A program made the position numbers and the translations under genes. Below, one piece after another: positions 52,198 through 62,649 of a DNA stretch of 64,000 bases (position 1 is the stretch's first letter; every line of letters begins with the position of its first letter). Under the pieces are notes generated by a model, which searched no databases, was not told the DNA's origin, and worked only from the letters and a program-made list of their open reading frames with translations. Source of the DNA: Candidatus Eiseniibacteriota bacterium (GTDB taxonomy: Bacteria > Eisenbacteria > RBG-16-71-46 > CAIMUX01); NCBI GenBank assembly GCA_020633975.1, contig JACKCR010000005.1, positions 124,001 through 188,000 on the forward strand. The letters are read 5' to 3'.

Positions 52198-52818
52198 TCA
52201 GCTCCCCAGCATCAGGACGACGAAGATGAAAAGCCAAATGAGGTCGAGGAAGTGCCAGTACATCGCCTGGTAGCGGACTCCAGGGTGGTAGAAGGACGAG
52301 TACCGGCCCTGGAAGGCGCGACGGATGACGATGGCGAGGGGGATGAGGCCGCCGATCACGTGCAGGGCGTGGAGAAAGGTCAGCATGTAGAAGGTGAACC
52401 CGTAGAGATTCGTCTTCGCGGTGAGGTTGGACGAGGCGAGGCTCATGTAGTTCATCGTCTGGATGATGAGGAAGAGCGCGCCCAGAATCCAGGTGGCGAC
52501 GAGGGCGGTGCGGAGCCCACCGGCGTCGTCTCGCCGCACGGCGCGCACCGCGTGTTGGACTGTCACCGATGACACGATGATGAGCAGGGTCGAGAGCCAG
52601 AGCGTGCGTGGCAGGGGCGGCATGTCGGGCGGCGGCCACTCCGGCGCGTTCCACCGGACGTAGGCGTAGCCGAGCATGGTCGAGAAGAAGAGGACGGCGA
52701 GCGAGAGGAGCAAGACGACGAAACCGAACGTTCCCGTCCCGGGTGGATTGATCTGTCCCCGGTCGGGGCCGCCTCCGGAGTCGATCACGGTGAGGGTGTC
52801 GGGCGGGGTGTGGTTCAT
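52198..52818 (-). CDS. Cytochrome c oxidase subunit III (second copy)
   Basis: A 206-residue haem-copper oxidase subunit III with five spans, including TFGFVVLLLSLAVLFFSTMLGYAYVRW, TFYMLTFLHALHVIGGLIPL and YWHFLDLIWLFIFVVLMLG, the last two being the family signature. It is a distinct paralogue of the subunit III gene at 53520-54575. Separated from the subunit IV gene by 215 bp containing a tandem repeat, so it may be expressed from its own promoter. Confidence 0.92.
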   Translation of the reverse strand: MNHTPPDTLTVIDSGGGPDRGQINPPGTGTFGFVVLLLSLAVLFFSTMLGYAYVRWNAPEWPPPDMPPLPRTLWLSTLLIIVSSVTVQHAVRAVRRDDAGGLRTALVATWILGALFLIIQTMNYMSLASSNLTAKTNLYGFTFYMLTFLHALHVIGGLIPLAIVIRRAFQGRYSSFYHPGVRYQAMYWHFLDLIWLFIFVVLMLGS

Positions 52819-52868
52819 CGTGTCAGTCTACACCTGAGAGGTTCGTGGCTGTCGGCCCCAGAAACGCG

Positions 52869-52916
52869 AAAGCCCCGTTGCCAGGGCTTTGGGCATGTTG
52901 CCAGGGCTTTGAGCAT
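52869..52916. repeat. Hairpin plus tandem 20-bp repeat upstream of the second subunit III gene
   Basis: Two copies of a 20-bp unit beginning GTTGCCAGGGCTTTG lie at 52877-52896 and 52897-52916 and differ at one base. The first also forms AAAGCCC / GGGCTTT (52869-52875 with 52884-52890), a possible terminator after subunit IV. Confidence 0.65.
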
Positions 52917-53033
52917 CCGGACTCTTCGAGGTCACTCCTGCGACGCGAAACAGTCGACCGCCAGATCGCCGGGCCGATGGCAGCACCTAGTTGCCGCGAG
53001 TCTCCCGCTCCGAGCGACTCGCCCCGTTCCGGA

Positions 53034-53387
53034 TCAGGATCCCGTCGACTGTTGCACCGCGGGAGCGTAGTCGGGGATCCGCTGCGGACCGACCTGATCG
53101 ACGTCGGTCATGGAAAGACCGATGAACAGCGCCACCAGTAGCAGTGACGTCACGAACACGATCCCGATGATCGGCTTGTCCCAGTAGAGGTGCATGAAAA
53201 AGAGAACGACGAGCGTCGCCTTGATCGTCGCGATGATCATGGCGATCCAGAGATTGAACTCGCCGAGGTTGACCCAAGTGACGGCCACGGTGATGAACGT
53301 CAGTACGAGCAGCGCAACGAGGGTACCGACCAAGATCATCGGGCTGACGATGTGTCCGGGTCCGCTGTGTTCGGCGTGATCTGACAT
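53034..53387 (-). CDS. Cytochrome c oxidase subunit IV (caa3 type)
   Basis: A 117-residue small subunit with three spans: SPMILVGTLVALLVLTFITV, FNLWIAMIIATIKATLVVLFFMHL and IGIVFVTSLLLVALFIGLSM. The IKATLVVLFFMHLYWDKP loop is typical of caa3/caa3-like subunit IV. ATG 53387 starts SDHAEHSGPGH; upstream in-frame sequence has no similarity. Follows subunit III by 132 bp. Confidence 0.92.
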   Translation of the reverse strand: MSDHAEHSGPGHIVSPMILVGTLVALLVLTFITVAVTWVNLGEFNLWIAMIIATIKATLVVLFFMHLYWDKPIIGIVFVTSLLLVALFIGLSMTDVDQVGPQRIPDYAPAVQQSTGS

Positions 53388-53519
53388 CTCGGCTTTCGTC
53401 CTCTCGAATCGGGTGCGCCCTTCGGCCCACCCTCGTCTCTGTCGTCTTTCTCGTCCTTCGTACCTACCGACGGGCCCTGGCAACCTCGACAAGAGGCAGG
53501 CCGCGGAGCCCGACTCGGG

Positions 53520-54575
53520 CTAGTGAATCAGGTAGAGCAATGGGAACAGGTAGATCCAAACCAAGTCGACCAAGTGCCAGTAGAGGCCCACGAGGTCAAC
53601 GGGAGTGGAGTACTCGGCGCTGAAGTCACCGCGCAGCGTGCGGATCAGGACCCAAGAGATCGCACCCATTCCCGCGATGACGTGGAGCCCGTGGAGCCCC
53701 GTCATCAGGAAGTAGATCCCGAAGAAGATGTGGACGTTGCTCGGCTTGTGCCCCGTGCCGTGGCCTTCACCTGCCTCAGCCGGTGCCGCCATACCCTGCG
53801 GCTGGGACGCGCCCTTTGCCAGTCCGGAGTGCGGCATGGCCTCTCCACCAACGATCGGCGCCGGCTCTCCTGACTCATCGGCGGATGCATCCATCTGAGC
53901 ACCCTCGGCCGCCGCACCTTCGCTCATCGTAGCGTCGCCGCTTGCGGAGTGCTCGGTCCCATCGGCCGCATGCTCGGTACCGTTCGCAGCGGCTTCACCG
54001 GACGTCGCCTCGTTGCCGGCAGCTCCGTGGCCTGCGTCTTCGGCCGCGTGCGCGATCTCGACGCCGGGGAGAGAGAGCCTCAGGCTGTGCTCGCCCGGAG
54101 CGGTCTCCCCTTCCGTACCGTGCTCGCCGCCATGTTCGCCCGGCGTACCGTGCTCGGCATCCTGGTCGCGGTACTTCGTACCCCAGAGCAGGCCGTGCTT
54201 CCACTTGTGCTCGTACTCGACAGCCTTGATCCCAAGGAAGCCGACGCCACCGAGAAGGGTGAGCGCGAGAAGGCCCGCCGTCGCCTGCTTCTTCCCTAGC
54301 TGGGCCATCCGCACGGCCATGGCCATGGTGAACGAGCTCGTGATGAGGACGAGCGTGTTGATTCCGCCGAGGTTCTTGTCGAGGAACTGGTGCGCGTAGA
54401 TGAAGACCTCGGGGTGGTTCTTCCGATAGATCGCGTACGCGCAGAAGAGCCCGGCGAAGAGCAGGATCTCCGTGGCGAGGAAGAGCCACATCCCGAGCTT
54501 CCCGGAATCGAACTGCTGCTCGACCGTATCGTAGTGGTGCCCGAGGTATGACGGGTGATCGCTATGATCGGACAA
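53520..54575 (-). CDS. ctaE: Cytochrome c oxidase subunit III with a long low-complexity insertion
   Basis: A 351-residue subunit III. Spans and motifs are normal at the two ends: KLGMWLFLATEILLFAGLFCAY, NTLVLITSSFTMAMAVRMA, FFGIYFLMTGLHGLHVIAGM and YWHLVDLVWIYLFPLLYLIH. Between about residues 130 and 270 an insertion of roughly 140 residues is rich in Ala, Gly, Glu and His. A TTG start is used, with GGGAG about nine bases upstream. Lies 147 bp after subunit I. Confidence 0.92.
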   Translation of the reverse strand: MSDHSDHPSYLGHHYDTVEQQFDSGKLGMWLFLATEILLFAGLFCAYAIYRKNHPEVFIYAHQFLDKNLGGINTLVLITSSFTMAMAVRMAQLGKKQATAGLLALTLLGGVGFLGIKAVEYEHKWKHGLLWGTKYRDQDAEHGTPGEHGGEHGTEGETAPGEHSLRLSLPGVEIAHAAEDAGHGAAGNEATSGEAAANGTEHAADGTEHSASGDATMSEGAAAEGAQMDASADESGEPAPIVGGEAMPHSGLAKGASQPQGMAAPAEAGEGHGTGHKPSNVHIFFGIYFLMTGLHGLHVIAGMGAISWVLIRTLRGDFSAEYSTPVDLVGLYWHLVDLVWIYLFPLLYLIH

Positions 54576-54722
54576 CTTGTCGTCTCCCTGGATCTACGCG
54601 GATCCTGATCGTCTCGTCCTGTCTCGAATCTGCCTCGGCCGCTCACCTGACCTGCATCGTCGGCCCCACGGTGAGCAACCCGTCGGTACCGCAACGCGCG
54701 GCACCGTTCCGCAAGAAGTCGC

Positions 54723-56423
<1,701 letters not shown>

Positions 56424-56468
56424 GGTTGCCTCGTTACCTCGATCCTCGGGAATGCAGCTCGGAAACCC

Positions 56469-57458
56469 CTACTGCAGGCTCTTCATGTATGCGATCAGTG
56501 CGGCGATCCCGTCGTCCTTGATCCTCCCTTGGAAGGTAGGCATGACCGGATCGAAGCCAGCGACGATCTCCGCCTGGGGCTCGAGGATGGACTGACGGAT
56601 GTAGTTCTCGTCCGCGACGATCGTACTCCCGTCCTTCATCTTCCTCTCCGAACCGAAGAGCCCGGCCCAGGTCGGACCGATCCCCGCGGCGCCCGTGGTG
56701 GAATGGCACTGCTGACATCCAAGCATACTGTAGAGCTTCAGCCCAGCCTCCTCCGGAGCCATCGTGGCGATCCAGTTGGCGGCTTCATCCATCCACGTCT
56801 CGAACTCGCCAGGCCCGTGGACCAAGACCTCGGTGATCATGGCCGAGTGCCCAGTTCCGCAGTACTCCGCGCAGAAGAGCGGGTACGTGCCAGGCTCGGT
56901 CGCGTCGAACCAGATCTTCGTGTACCGGCCGGGCATGACGTCGGTCTTGGCCCGGAACGCCGGGATGTACATCGCGTGGATGACGTCGGTCGACGTCATG
57001 ACCAGAGTGACCGGGCGGTCGGACGGCACGTGGAGGATTTCGTCCACATACCCGTTCGGGTAGGTGAAGAGCCACTTCCACTTCTGACCGGTCACCTGGA
57101 TCTCGTATGCATTGGCCGGCGGAACCGCCAGATCCATGTACCCCTTGAAGCCGAGCCAGAAGATCACGACCACGATCGCGAGTGGGATCGCCGTCCAGGT
57201 GATCTCGAGCGGGGTGTTGTGGTAGATGCGCGGGCCTTCGGCGTTCGGGTCCTTGACGCGATACTTCACGATGAACATCACCATGAGGATCACGATGAGG
57301 ACGAAGAAGAAGACGCTGATCCAGAGGATGAGGTCGAAGAGCCAGTCGACATGAGCCGCGGAGGCAGAGGCCTGCGGAGGCATGTAGAAGGTCTTGTTGG
57401 CCGTCTGGGCCACCCCCATGAGTGCGAGTTGCGCGATCAGATCGAAAACCAGGTTCAC
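56469..57458 (-). CDS. ctaC: Cytochrome c oxidase subunit II with fused cytochrome c (caa3)
   Basis: A 329-residue subunit: two N-terminal spans, a cupredoxin domain with the CuA ligands CAEYCGTGHSAM, then a C-terminal cytochrome c domain with CQQCHSTTG and an axial Met in PVMPTFQGRI. The tethered haem accepts electrons, probably directly from the Act complex or its cytochrome. GTG start 57458 overlaps the sco stop (GTGA). Starts with a short signal-like helix. Confidence 0.96.
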   Translation of the reverse strand: MNLVFDLIAQLALMGVAQTANKTFYMPPQASASAAHVDWLFDLILWISVFFFVLIVILMVMFIVKYRVKDPNAEGPRIYHNTPLEITWTAIPLAIVVVIFWLGFKGYMDLAVPPANAYEIQVTGQKWKWLFTYPNGYVDEILHVPSDRPVTLVMTSTDVIHAMYIPAFRAKTDVMPGRYTKIWFDATEPGTYPLFCAEYCGTGHSAMITEVLVHGPGEFETWMDEAANWIATMAPEEAGLKLYSMLGCQQCHSTTGAAGIGPTWAGLFGSERKMKDGSTIVADENYIRQSILEPQAEIVAGFDPVMPTFQGRIKDDGIAALIAYMKSLQ

Positions 57459-58387
57459 AGCTCACCCCCAGCGGTGTCTACGCCCTTCGCCCGGTGCTCC
57501 CGGAGCCAGAACGTCCCAACGACCGCACCGAGAACGACCGCGGTGAGGAGCGCACCCACTCTCATGATGTTCATGACGACGGGGGTGTAGGCTCCAGCCT
57601 CGGCATCGTAGTGGAAACAGAAGAGGATGATCTGGTCGAGCGGGCTACCGATGCGGCCATCTGCCGCCTCGACCAGGGAATACTTGACCGTCTTGGGCTC
57701 GTAGACGACGCCGTAGAGATAGCGGGAAAGCCGCCCGTCCGGGGTGAGTACGAACGCCGCGGCCGCGTGCGAGTACTCCCCGGTCTCCGGTACGAACTCG
57801 TACCCGAAGCCCGTGGCCTCGGCGAGAGCATCGATCTGGAGTCGCTTGCCGGTGAGGAAGTGCCAACCGTTCGCCGCCTCGGGCCGCCCGTACTCTCGAA
57901 GGTAGTTCTGCTTCTTCGCCTTCGCCAGGCTCGGGGTCTCGAGCGGGTTGATGCTCACGGTCACGACCTCGAACTCGTCACCGATCGTCCAGTCCATGTC
58001 GCTGAGCCCGGCGACCATTCCGTTGAGCTGGAGCCCGCAGAGCATCGGGCACCCGTAGTAGTTCAGGGTCAGGAGGACGGGGCGCTCGCCGTCGAAGTAG
58101 TCCCCGAGCTTGATCTCCCGCCCATCCTCGTCGACGAACTCGAGATCGAGCGGAATCTTCTCGTCAACATGCTCGGTGATGCCGACGGTGTCGAGTTCCT
58201 CCGGAACATCTCCCGCGATCTGAGCGAGGACCGGGCGCGCCACGCTGCCCAGAGCTCCAAGCGCAAACGCCAACACAGCGAACCCACAGACCGCCACCCT
58301 GGCCCCGCGGAAGGCACGGGCAGCGCTGCGTTCGCTCGAAAGCGGGCGGAAGGGCCCCGCCCCGGTGTCCAGACTGCGTACGTTCAT
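57455..58387 (-). CDS. SCO1/SenC family copper chaperone
   Basis: A 310-residue thioredoxin-fold protein that delivers copper to the CuA site. One N-terminal anchor (VAVCGFAVLAFALGALGSVA), then VLLTLNYYGCPMLCGLQLNG carrying the copper CxxxC and a distal His in YSHAAAAFVLTPDGRLSRYLYG. A C-terminal span (ALLTAVVLGAVVGTFWL) anchors the other end, common in Act-associated Sco proteins. ATG overlaps the previous stop by one base (TGATG). Confidence 0.95.
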   Translation of the reverse strand: MNVRSLDTGAGPFRPLSSERSAARAFRGARVAVCGFAVLAFALGALGSVARPVLAQIAGDVPEELDTVGITEHVDEKIPLDLEFVDEDGREIKLGDYFDGERPVLLTLNYYGCPMLCGLQLNGMVAGLSDMDWTIGDEFEVVTVSINPLETPSLAKAKKQNYLREYGRPEAANGWHFLTGKRLQIDALAEATGFGYEFVPETGEYSHAAAAFVLTPDGRLSRYLYGVVYEPKTVKYSLVEAADGRIGSPLDQIILFCFHYDAEAGAYTPVVMNIMRVGALLTAVVLGAVVGTFWLREHRAKGVDTAGGEL

Positions 58388-58743
58388 CAGTGTCCGTGCG
58401 TCCCGGTCTCGGGCACGGTCATCTCCCCAGTGGAGTGGGCTGCCCTGGAGGTACCCTTCAGTTCCGTGACCACCTTCTCCATCGCGACCTCGATCGGGAT
58501 TCCGGCGACGCCGGCCTCCTGATCGACCCACTTGTAGCTGTTCATCGTCGCGAGCTGGTCCGCCCGCGTCTGCATGAGCTGATCCGACACGGCCCCGTAG
58601 ACCTTCCGCTGCAGTTCGTCCTGGTAGACCTGATTGTAGAGCGCCTGTAGCCCGACGATGATCGCGAGCGTCAACACCGCTCCGATGATGCCGATGACGG
58701 CGGTCCAGGCTCCGTTCGGATCTGCGCCTTCCTCGATGGCCAT
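58387..58743 (-). CDS. Small single-span membrane protein of the Act operon
   Basis: A 118-residue protein with one span (TAVIGIIGAVLTLAIIVGLQAL) near the N-terminus, a helical outer region YNQVYQDELQRKVYG and a His-ending tail. It lies 12 bp after actF and 1 bp overlaps sco. Similar small proteins appear in this spot in alternative complex III operons; a subunit or assembly role is inferred. Confidence 0.75.
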   Translation of the reverse strand: MAIEEGADPNGAWTAVIGIIGAVLTLAIIVGLQALYNQVYQDELQRKVYGAVSDQLMQTRADQLATMNSYKWVDQEAGVAGIPIEVAMEKVVTELKGTSRAAHSTGEMTVPETGTHGH

Positions 58744-58755
58744 GAGAGAGATCTC

Positions 58756-59958
58756 CTACACGTTCTCGAATGCCAGGGAATCCGGAAGTCTCGGGTCCTT
58801 GGCTGGGATCATCGACTTGTTCTTGAGCGTCAGGGCGATGGTCGCGAAGTAGATCCCGCCGATACCCAGGAAGCAGGTCAGGTAGAGCGGATGCCACGGG
58901 ATCCCGTTCGGGTTCGCGTTCGGAACGATCAGCCAGAAGAGATCGAACCAGTGCATCGCCAGCATCCAGATCGCCCAAACCACGAGCGTCATCCGCGTCT
59001 TCTTCACCCAGCGCGGCAGGAGCCCGAAGAACGGGATGATGAAGTGACCGATCAGCATCAGCCAGCTGATCGTCGCCCAACCGTTGTTCTGGCGGACGTA
59101 GAACCAACCGGTTTCTTCCGGGATGTTCGCGTACCAGATGAGGAAGTACTGCGAGAACCCGATGTAGGCCCAGAAGACGGTGAAGGCGAACATCCACTTC
59201 CCCATGTCGTGGAAGTGTTCCTTCGTGATCGTGTGCACGGCCCGCCCCTTCGACTGCGCGAAGATCACCATGAGAGGCAGGAATGCGAAGAAGGAGAAGA
59301 GGCTTCCCGCGAAGTAGTAGACCCCGAACATGGTGCTGAACCAGTGCGGCTCGAGCGACATGAAGTAGTCGAACGAAGCGAACGTCGTGGTGACCGCGAA
59401 AAGCAGAGTCACCGGTGCCGCGGTCTTCTCAAGGCCGAGCGTCGTCCCGACACTACCCGTCTCATCCTGCGAGACGGAACGACGGAAGAAATACTGGGAC
59501 GCCGCGATCCAGACGACGAAGTAGATCGCGGTCCGGATGTAGAAGAAGTTCGTATTGAGGAACCCTTGCTTCGACTGAAGGAGCGCGTCGTGCGCCATCA
59601 CTTCCGGATCCGCCCACGGGTAGAGCGTCTTGAGCCCGAGCGCGACCGGAATGAAGAAGATGAGCATGAGCCCGAGGTTCGTCGAAACGGCTTCGGCCAG
59701 CCGCCTCACGACGACGGACCACGTGGCGCCAGTCAGGTGCTGCGCCAAGACGAAGAAGAGCGCCCCGAGCGACATGGCCAAGAAGAAACCGAAGCTGACG
59801 AGCCAGGCGCTATAGAAGCGCTCGACGTTCCCCTGGCCGAAGCCGAGGAAGAAGCTCGCCGCGAGACCGAGGATTCCGATGACCAGGCCGATCCGGAAGA
59901 CGCCGTCGGCGGCTCCGCCCAGGACCCAGTTGTCTTCTCCCGCTCCGTGGTGGTGCAT
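58756..59958 (-). CDS. actF: Alternative complex III subunit ActF
   Basis: A 400-residue integral membrane protein with about ten spans of the NrfD-like type that lines the quinol side of the complex. Typical segments: LGLMLIFFIPVALGLKTLYPWA, FFYIRTAIYFVVWIAASQYF and FTVFWAYIGFSQYFLIWYAN. The ATG at 59958 begins HHHGAGEDNW and has AGGGAG nine bases upstream. Follows actE by 11 bp. Confidence 0.94.
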   Translation of the reverse strand: MHHHGAGEDNWVLGGAADGVFRIGLVIGILGLAASFFLGFGQGNVERFYSAWLVSFGFFLAMSLGALFFVLAQHLTGATWSVVVRRLAEAVSTNLGLMLIFFIPVALGLKTLYPWADPEVMAHDALLQSKQGFLNTNFFYIRTAIYFVVWIAASQYFFRRSVSQDETGSVGTTLGLEKTAAPVTLLFAVTTTFASFDYFMSLEPHWFSTMFGVYYFAGSLFSFFAFLPLMVIFAQSKGRAVHTITKEHFHDMGKWMFAFTVFWAYIGFSQYFLIWYANIPEETGWFYVRQNNGWATISWLMLIGHFIIPFFGLLPRWVKKTRMTLVVWAIWMLAMHWFDLFWLIVPNANPNGIPWHPLYLTCFLGIGGIYFATIALTLKNKSMIPAKDPRLPDSLAFENV

Positions 59959-59969
59959 CCGAAATCTCC

Positions 59970-60611
59970 CTAGCGAAGCGACGGCCGGACATCCGCCGGC
60001 ACGTCCTCGAGAGTCGCGTTCTGACTCTTCTGCAAGGCCCTTACGTACGCCACGATCGCCCACCGGTCTGCCGGCTCGATCTGAGGTCCGTAGGCCGGCA
60101 TGTTCCGAATCCCGTTCGTGATCGTGTTGAAGAGATGCCCGACCGGGCGGCTCAGGACGAGTTCCGTATGGAACGACGCAGGCGGCACCCACTTCGGTTC
60201 CTGGAGTTCCTGCGCCCGCACCGCCACGGTGCCCATGCCGCTGCCGTCCAGACCGTGACAAGGAGCGCAGTAGATGTCGTGGCGCTGCTTGCCGCGCGCC
60301 ATCACGTCACGAGTGATCTCGAACGGGAACGTCGTCGCCCAGTCGTCGCCGATCGTGCCCAAGTAGAAGAACGTGTCTTCCCGAAGCTCACCTCTCGCCA
60401 CGGTCCCTTCGACGGGCAAGCGCATGGCACGGTGGTCTTCGAAGATCGGATTCTCCTGCTGCGCCTTGTACTTGAACTGATGGTCCATATCCGGGATCAG
60501 ATGGACCCGGGGCTGGCGGAACTGCGTCGACCGCGCCCGTGTGATGAGGAGCGCAGGGACCAGGGCCAGCGAGAGCAGCAGGACCAGTGTCGGAATCGCC
60601 CACCTCGGCAT
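59970..60611 (-). CDS. actE: Alternative complex III monohaem cytochrome ActE
   Basis: A 213-residue membrane-anchored cytochrome c: N-terminal span (IPTLVLLLSLALVPALLI), haem site CAPCHGLDGSGMG at about 117 and axial Met in IRNMPAYGPQIEP. It accepts electrons in the Act complex and may pass them to the oxidase. The start overlaps the actD stop as TGATG. Confidence 0.94.
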   Translation of the reverse strand: MPRWAIPTLVLLLSLALVPALLITRARSTQFRQPRVHLIPDMDHQFKYKAQQENPIFEDHRAMRLPVEGTVARGELREDTFFYLGTIGDDWATTFPFEITRDVMARGKQRHDIYCAPCHGLDGSGMGTVAVRAQELQEPKWVPPASFHTELVLSRPVGHLFNTITNGIRNMPAYGPQIEPADRWAIVAYVRALQKSQNATLEDVPADVRPSLR

Positions 60612-61174
60612 CAGTCCTCCAGAGCTTCCACTTCAGATCCCCCGAGGCCAGCAAGGAAGTCGGCCGTCTTCTTCGCGTCGAACTTGGGATCCGTCGCCTC
60701 GACGCTGATGAAGAAGCGGTCATCCGTCGCCCGTGCGAAACGCGCGCTGCTGAAGACGCCATGCCGCCACTGCGGCAGCTTGTTGAACGCGAGCATCCCG
60801 AAGACGGTGGTGAGCGCGCTGAAGAGCACCGTGAGTTCGAACATCACCGGGATGTTCGCCGGAATGCTCCAGAACGGCTTCCCGGAGATGATGTAGGGAT
60901 AGTTGACCGCGTTCATCCACCACTGCATGAGGAGGGCGCCGCCAAGGCCGGTGAGACCACCGCCGAGAATGACGAGCGGTAGCTTCGTGTACCGGATCCC
61001 CATGGCCCGATCCATCCCGTGCACCGGGAACGGAGTGTGGGCGTCCCAGTTCGTGTAGCCCGCATCCCGCACTTTCTCGGCGGCATGGATGAGGCTATCG
61101 ACGTTGTCGAACTCCACCAGGTAGCCGAAGAACGACGGCTTGTCGGTGGCGACTCTGTTCTCGGCCACGCTCAT
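60611..61174 (-). CDS. actD: Alternative complex III subunit ActD
   Basis: A 187-residue protein with an N-terminal soluble part that has a ferredoxin-like fold ([40 protein letters not shown]) and two spans ([40 protein letters not shown]). Overlaps actC at its start (ATGA) and actE at its end. Confidence 0.94.
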   Translation of the reverse strand: MSVAENRVATDKPSFFGYLVEFDNVDSLIHAAEKVRDAGYTNWDAHTPFPVHGMDRAMGIRYTKLPLVILGGGLTGLGGALLMQWWMNAVNYPYIISGKPFWSIPANIPVMFELTVLFSALTTVFGMLAFNKLPQWRHGVFSSARFARATDDRFFISVEATDPKFDAKKTADFLAGLGGSEVEALED

Positions 61175-62631
61175 TGCTCTCGTCCCCTTCCGAGGGCGCC
61201 CGCAGGCTGGAGTGTCGGTCCCCCGAGGTCGGTGCCGCGGCGCTCGGCCGGGTCCGGACCGTGATGGGGGTGCGCCTCTGGCATCACGCCCTTGATCTCC
61301 GCCATCGCCATCATCGGAAGGAAGCGGATGAAGAGGAGGAAGAGCGTCATGAAGAGACCGAAGCTTCCGACGAAGGTGGCGATGTCCACCCAGGTCGGAC
61401 GGTAGTAGGCCCAAGCCGCCGGCAAGAAGTCGCGGCTGAGCGAAGAGACCACGATCACGAACCGCTCGAACCACATCCCGATGTTCACGAAGATCGAGAT
61501 AACGAACATCACGCCGATGTTCCGACGGGCCCAACGGAACCAGAAGATCTGCGGCGAGAGCACGTTGCAGCTCACCATCGTCCAGTAGCCCCAAGCGTAG
61601 GGGCCAAAGGCGCGGTTGATGAACGCGAACCGCTCATACGGGTTGCCGCCGTACCAAGCAATGAAGAACTCGATCGAGTAGGCGTAGCCGACCATCATTC
61701 CCGTCGCCAGGAGGATCCGGCACATGTTCTCGAGGTGCCGCATCGTCACGAGGTCTTGCATGCCGAAGATGGTCCGGCACGGGATCATGAGGGTCAGCAC
61801 CATCGCGAACCCGGAGAAGATGGCGCCTGCGACGAAGTAGGGCGGGAAGATCGTGGTGTGCCAACCCGGCAGCTGTGACGTCGCGAAGTCGAAGCTAACC
61901 ACCGAGTGCACAGAGAGAACGAGCGGCGTGGCGAGCGCGGCGAGGATCATGTACGCGACCTCGTAGCGATGCCAATGCCGATGCGACCCGCGCCAACCGA
62001 GGGCGAAGAATCCGTAGAGGACCCGACGGATCTTCGTCGTCGCCCGGTCACGGATCGTCGCGATGTCGGGGATGAGTCCGACGTACCAGAAGAGGAGCGA
62101 AACGGTGAAGTAGGTGCCGACCGCGAACACGTCCCAGAGAAGCGGCGAGCGGAAGTTCGGCCACATGTTCTGCGGGTAGGGCAGTGGGAAGAGCCACCAG
62201 GCGAGCCAGGGGCGTCCAACGTGGATCCCCGGGAAGACGAGGGCGCAGATGACCGCGAAAATCGTCATCGCTTCCGCGAACCGGTTGATCGAGGTACGCC
62301 AACGCTGCCGGAAGAGATAGAGGATGGCCGAGATGAGCGTACCGGCGTGGCCGATACCGACCCAGAAGACGAAGTTGATGATCGCGTATCCCCAGCCGAC
62401 TGGGTTGTTCACACCCCAGACGCCAACGCCCTTGTAGAAGAGCCAACCGATCATCGCGCCGAGAAGGCCGAGCCCTCCGGCGGAGATGGTGAACGCGATG
62501 TACCAACCGATCGGCCACTTCCGCCGCTCGACCACGGAGCTGACCATCTCCGTGACGGCGTGGAAGTCCCGCCCGCCGATGACGAGCGGGGTCCGGCCCA
62601 GCTCGAGCTGAACGTCTCGATTCTCACTCAT
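61171..62631 (-). CDS. actC: Alternative complex III quinol-binding membrane subunit ActC
   Basis: A 486-residue NrfD-like protein with ten spans and the probable menaquinol site. Segments include [59 protein letters not shown] and [21 protein letters not shown]. It begins 18 bp after actB. Its cytoplasmic C-terminal end is His-rich ([10 protein letters not shown]). Confidence 0.95.
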   Translation of the reverse strand: MSENRDVQLELGRTPLVIGGRDFHAVTEMVSSVVERRKWPIGWYIAFTISAGGLGLLGAMIGWLFYKGVGVWGVNNPVGWGYAIINFVFWVGIGHAGTLISAILYLFRQRWRTSINRFAEAMTIFAVICALVFPGIHVGRPWLAWWLFPLPYPQNMWPNFRSPLLWDVFAVGTYFTVSLLFWYVGLIPDIATIRDRATTKIRRVLYGFFALGWRGSHRHWHRYEVAYMILAALATPLVLSVHSVVSFDFATSQLPGWHTTIFPPYFVAGAIFSGFAMVLTLMIPCRTIFGMQDLVTMRHLENMCRILLATGMMVGYAYSIEFFIAWYGGNPYERFAFINRAFGPYAWGYWTMVSCNVLSPQIFWFRWARRNIGVMFVISIFVNIGMWFERFVIVVSSLSRDFLPAAWAYYRPTWVDIATFVGSFGLFMTLFLLFIRFLPMMAMAEIKGVMPEAHPHHGPDPAERRGTDLGGPTLQPAGALGRGREQ

Positions 62632-62649
62632 CGATCGATCCCGTCTCCC

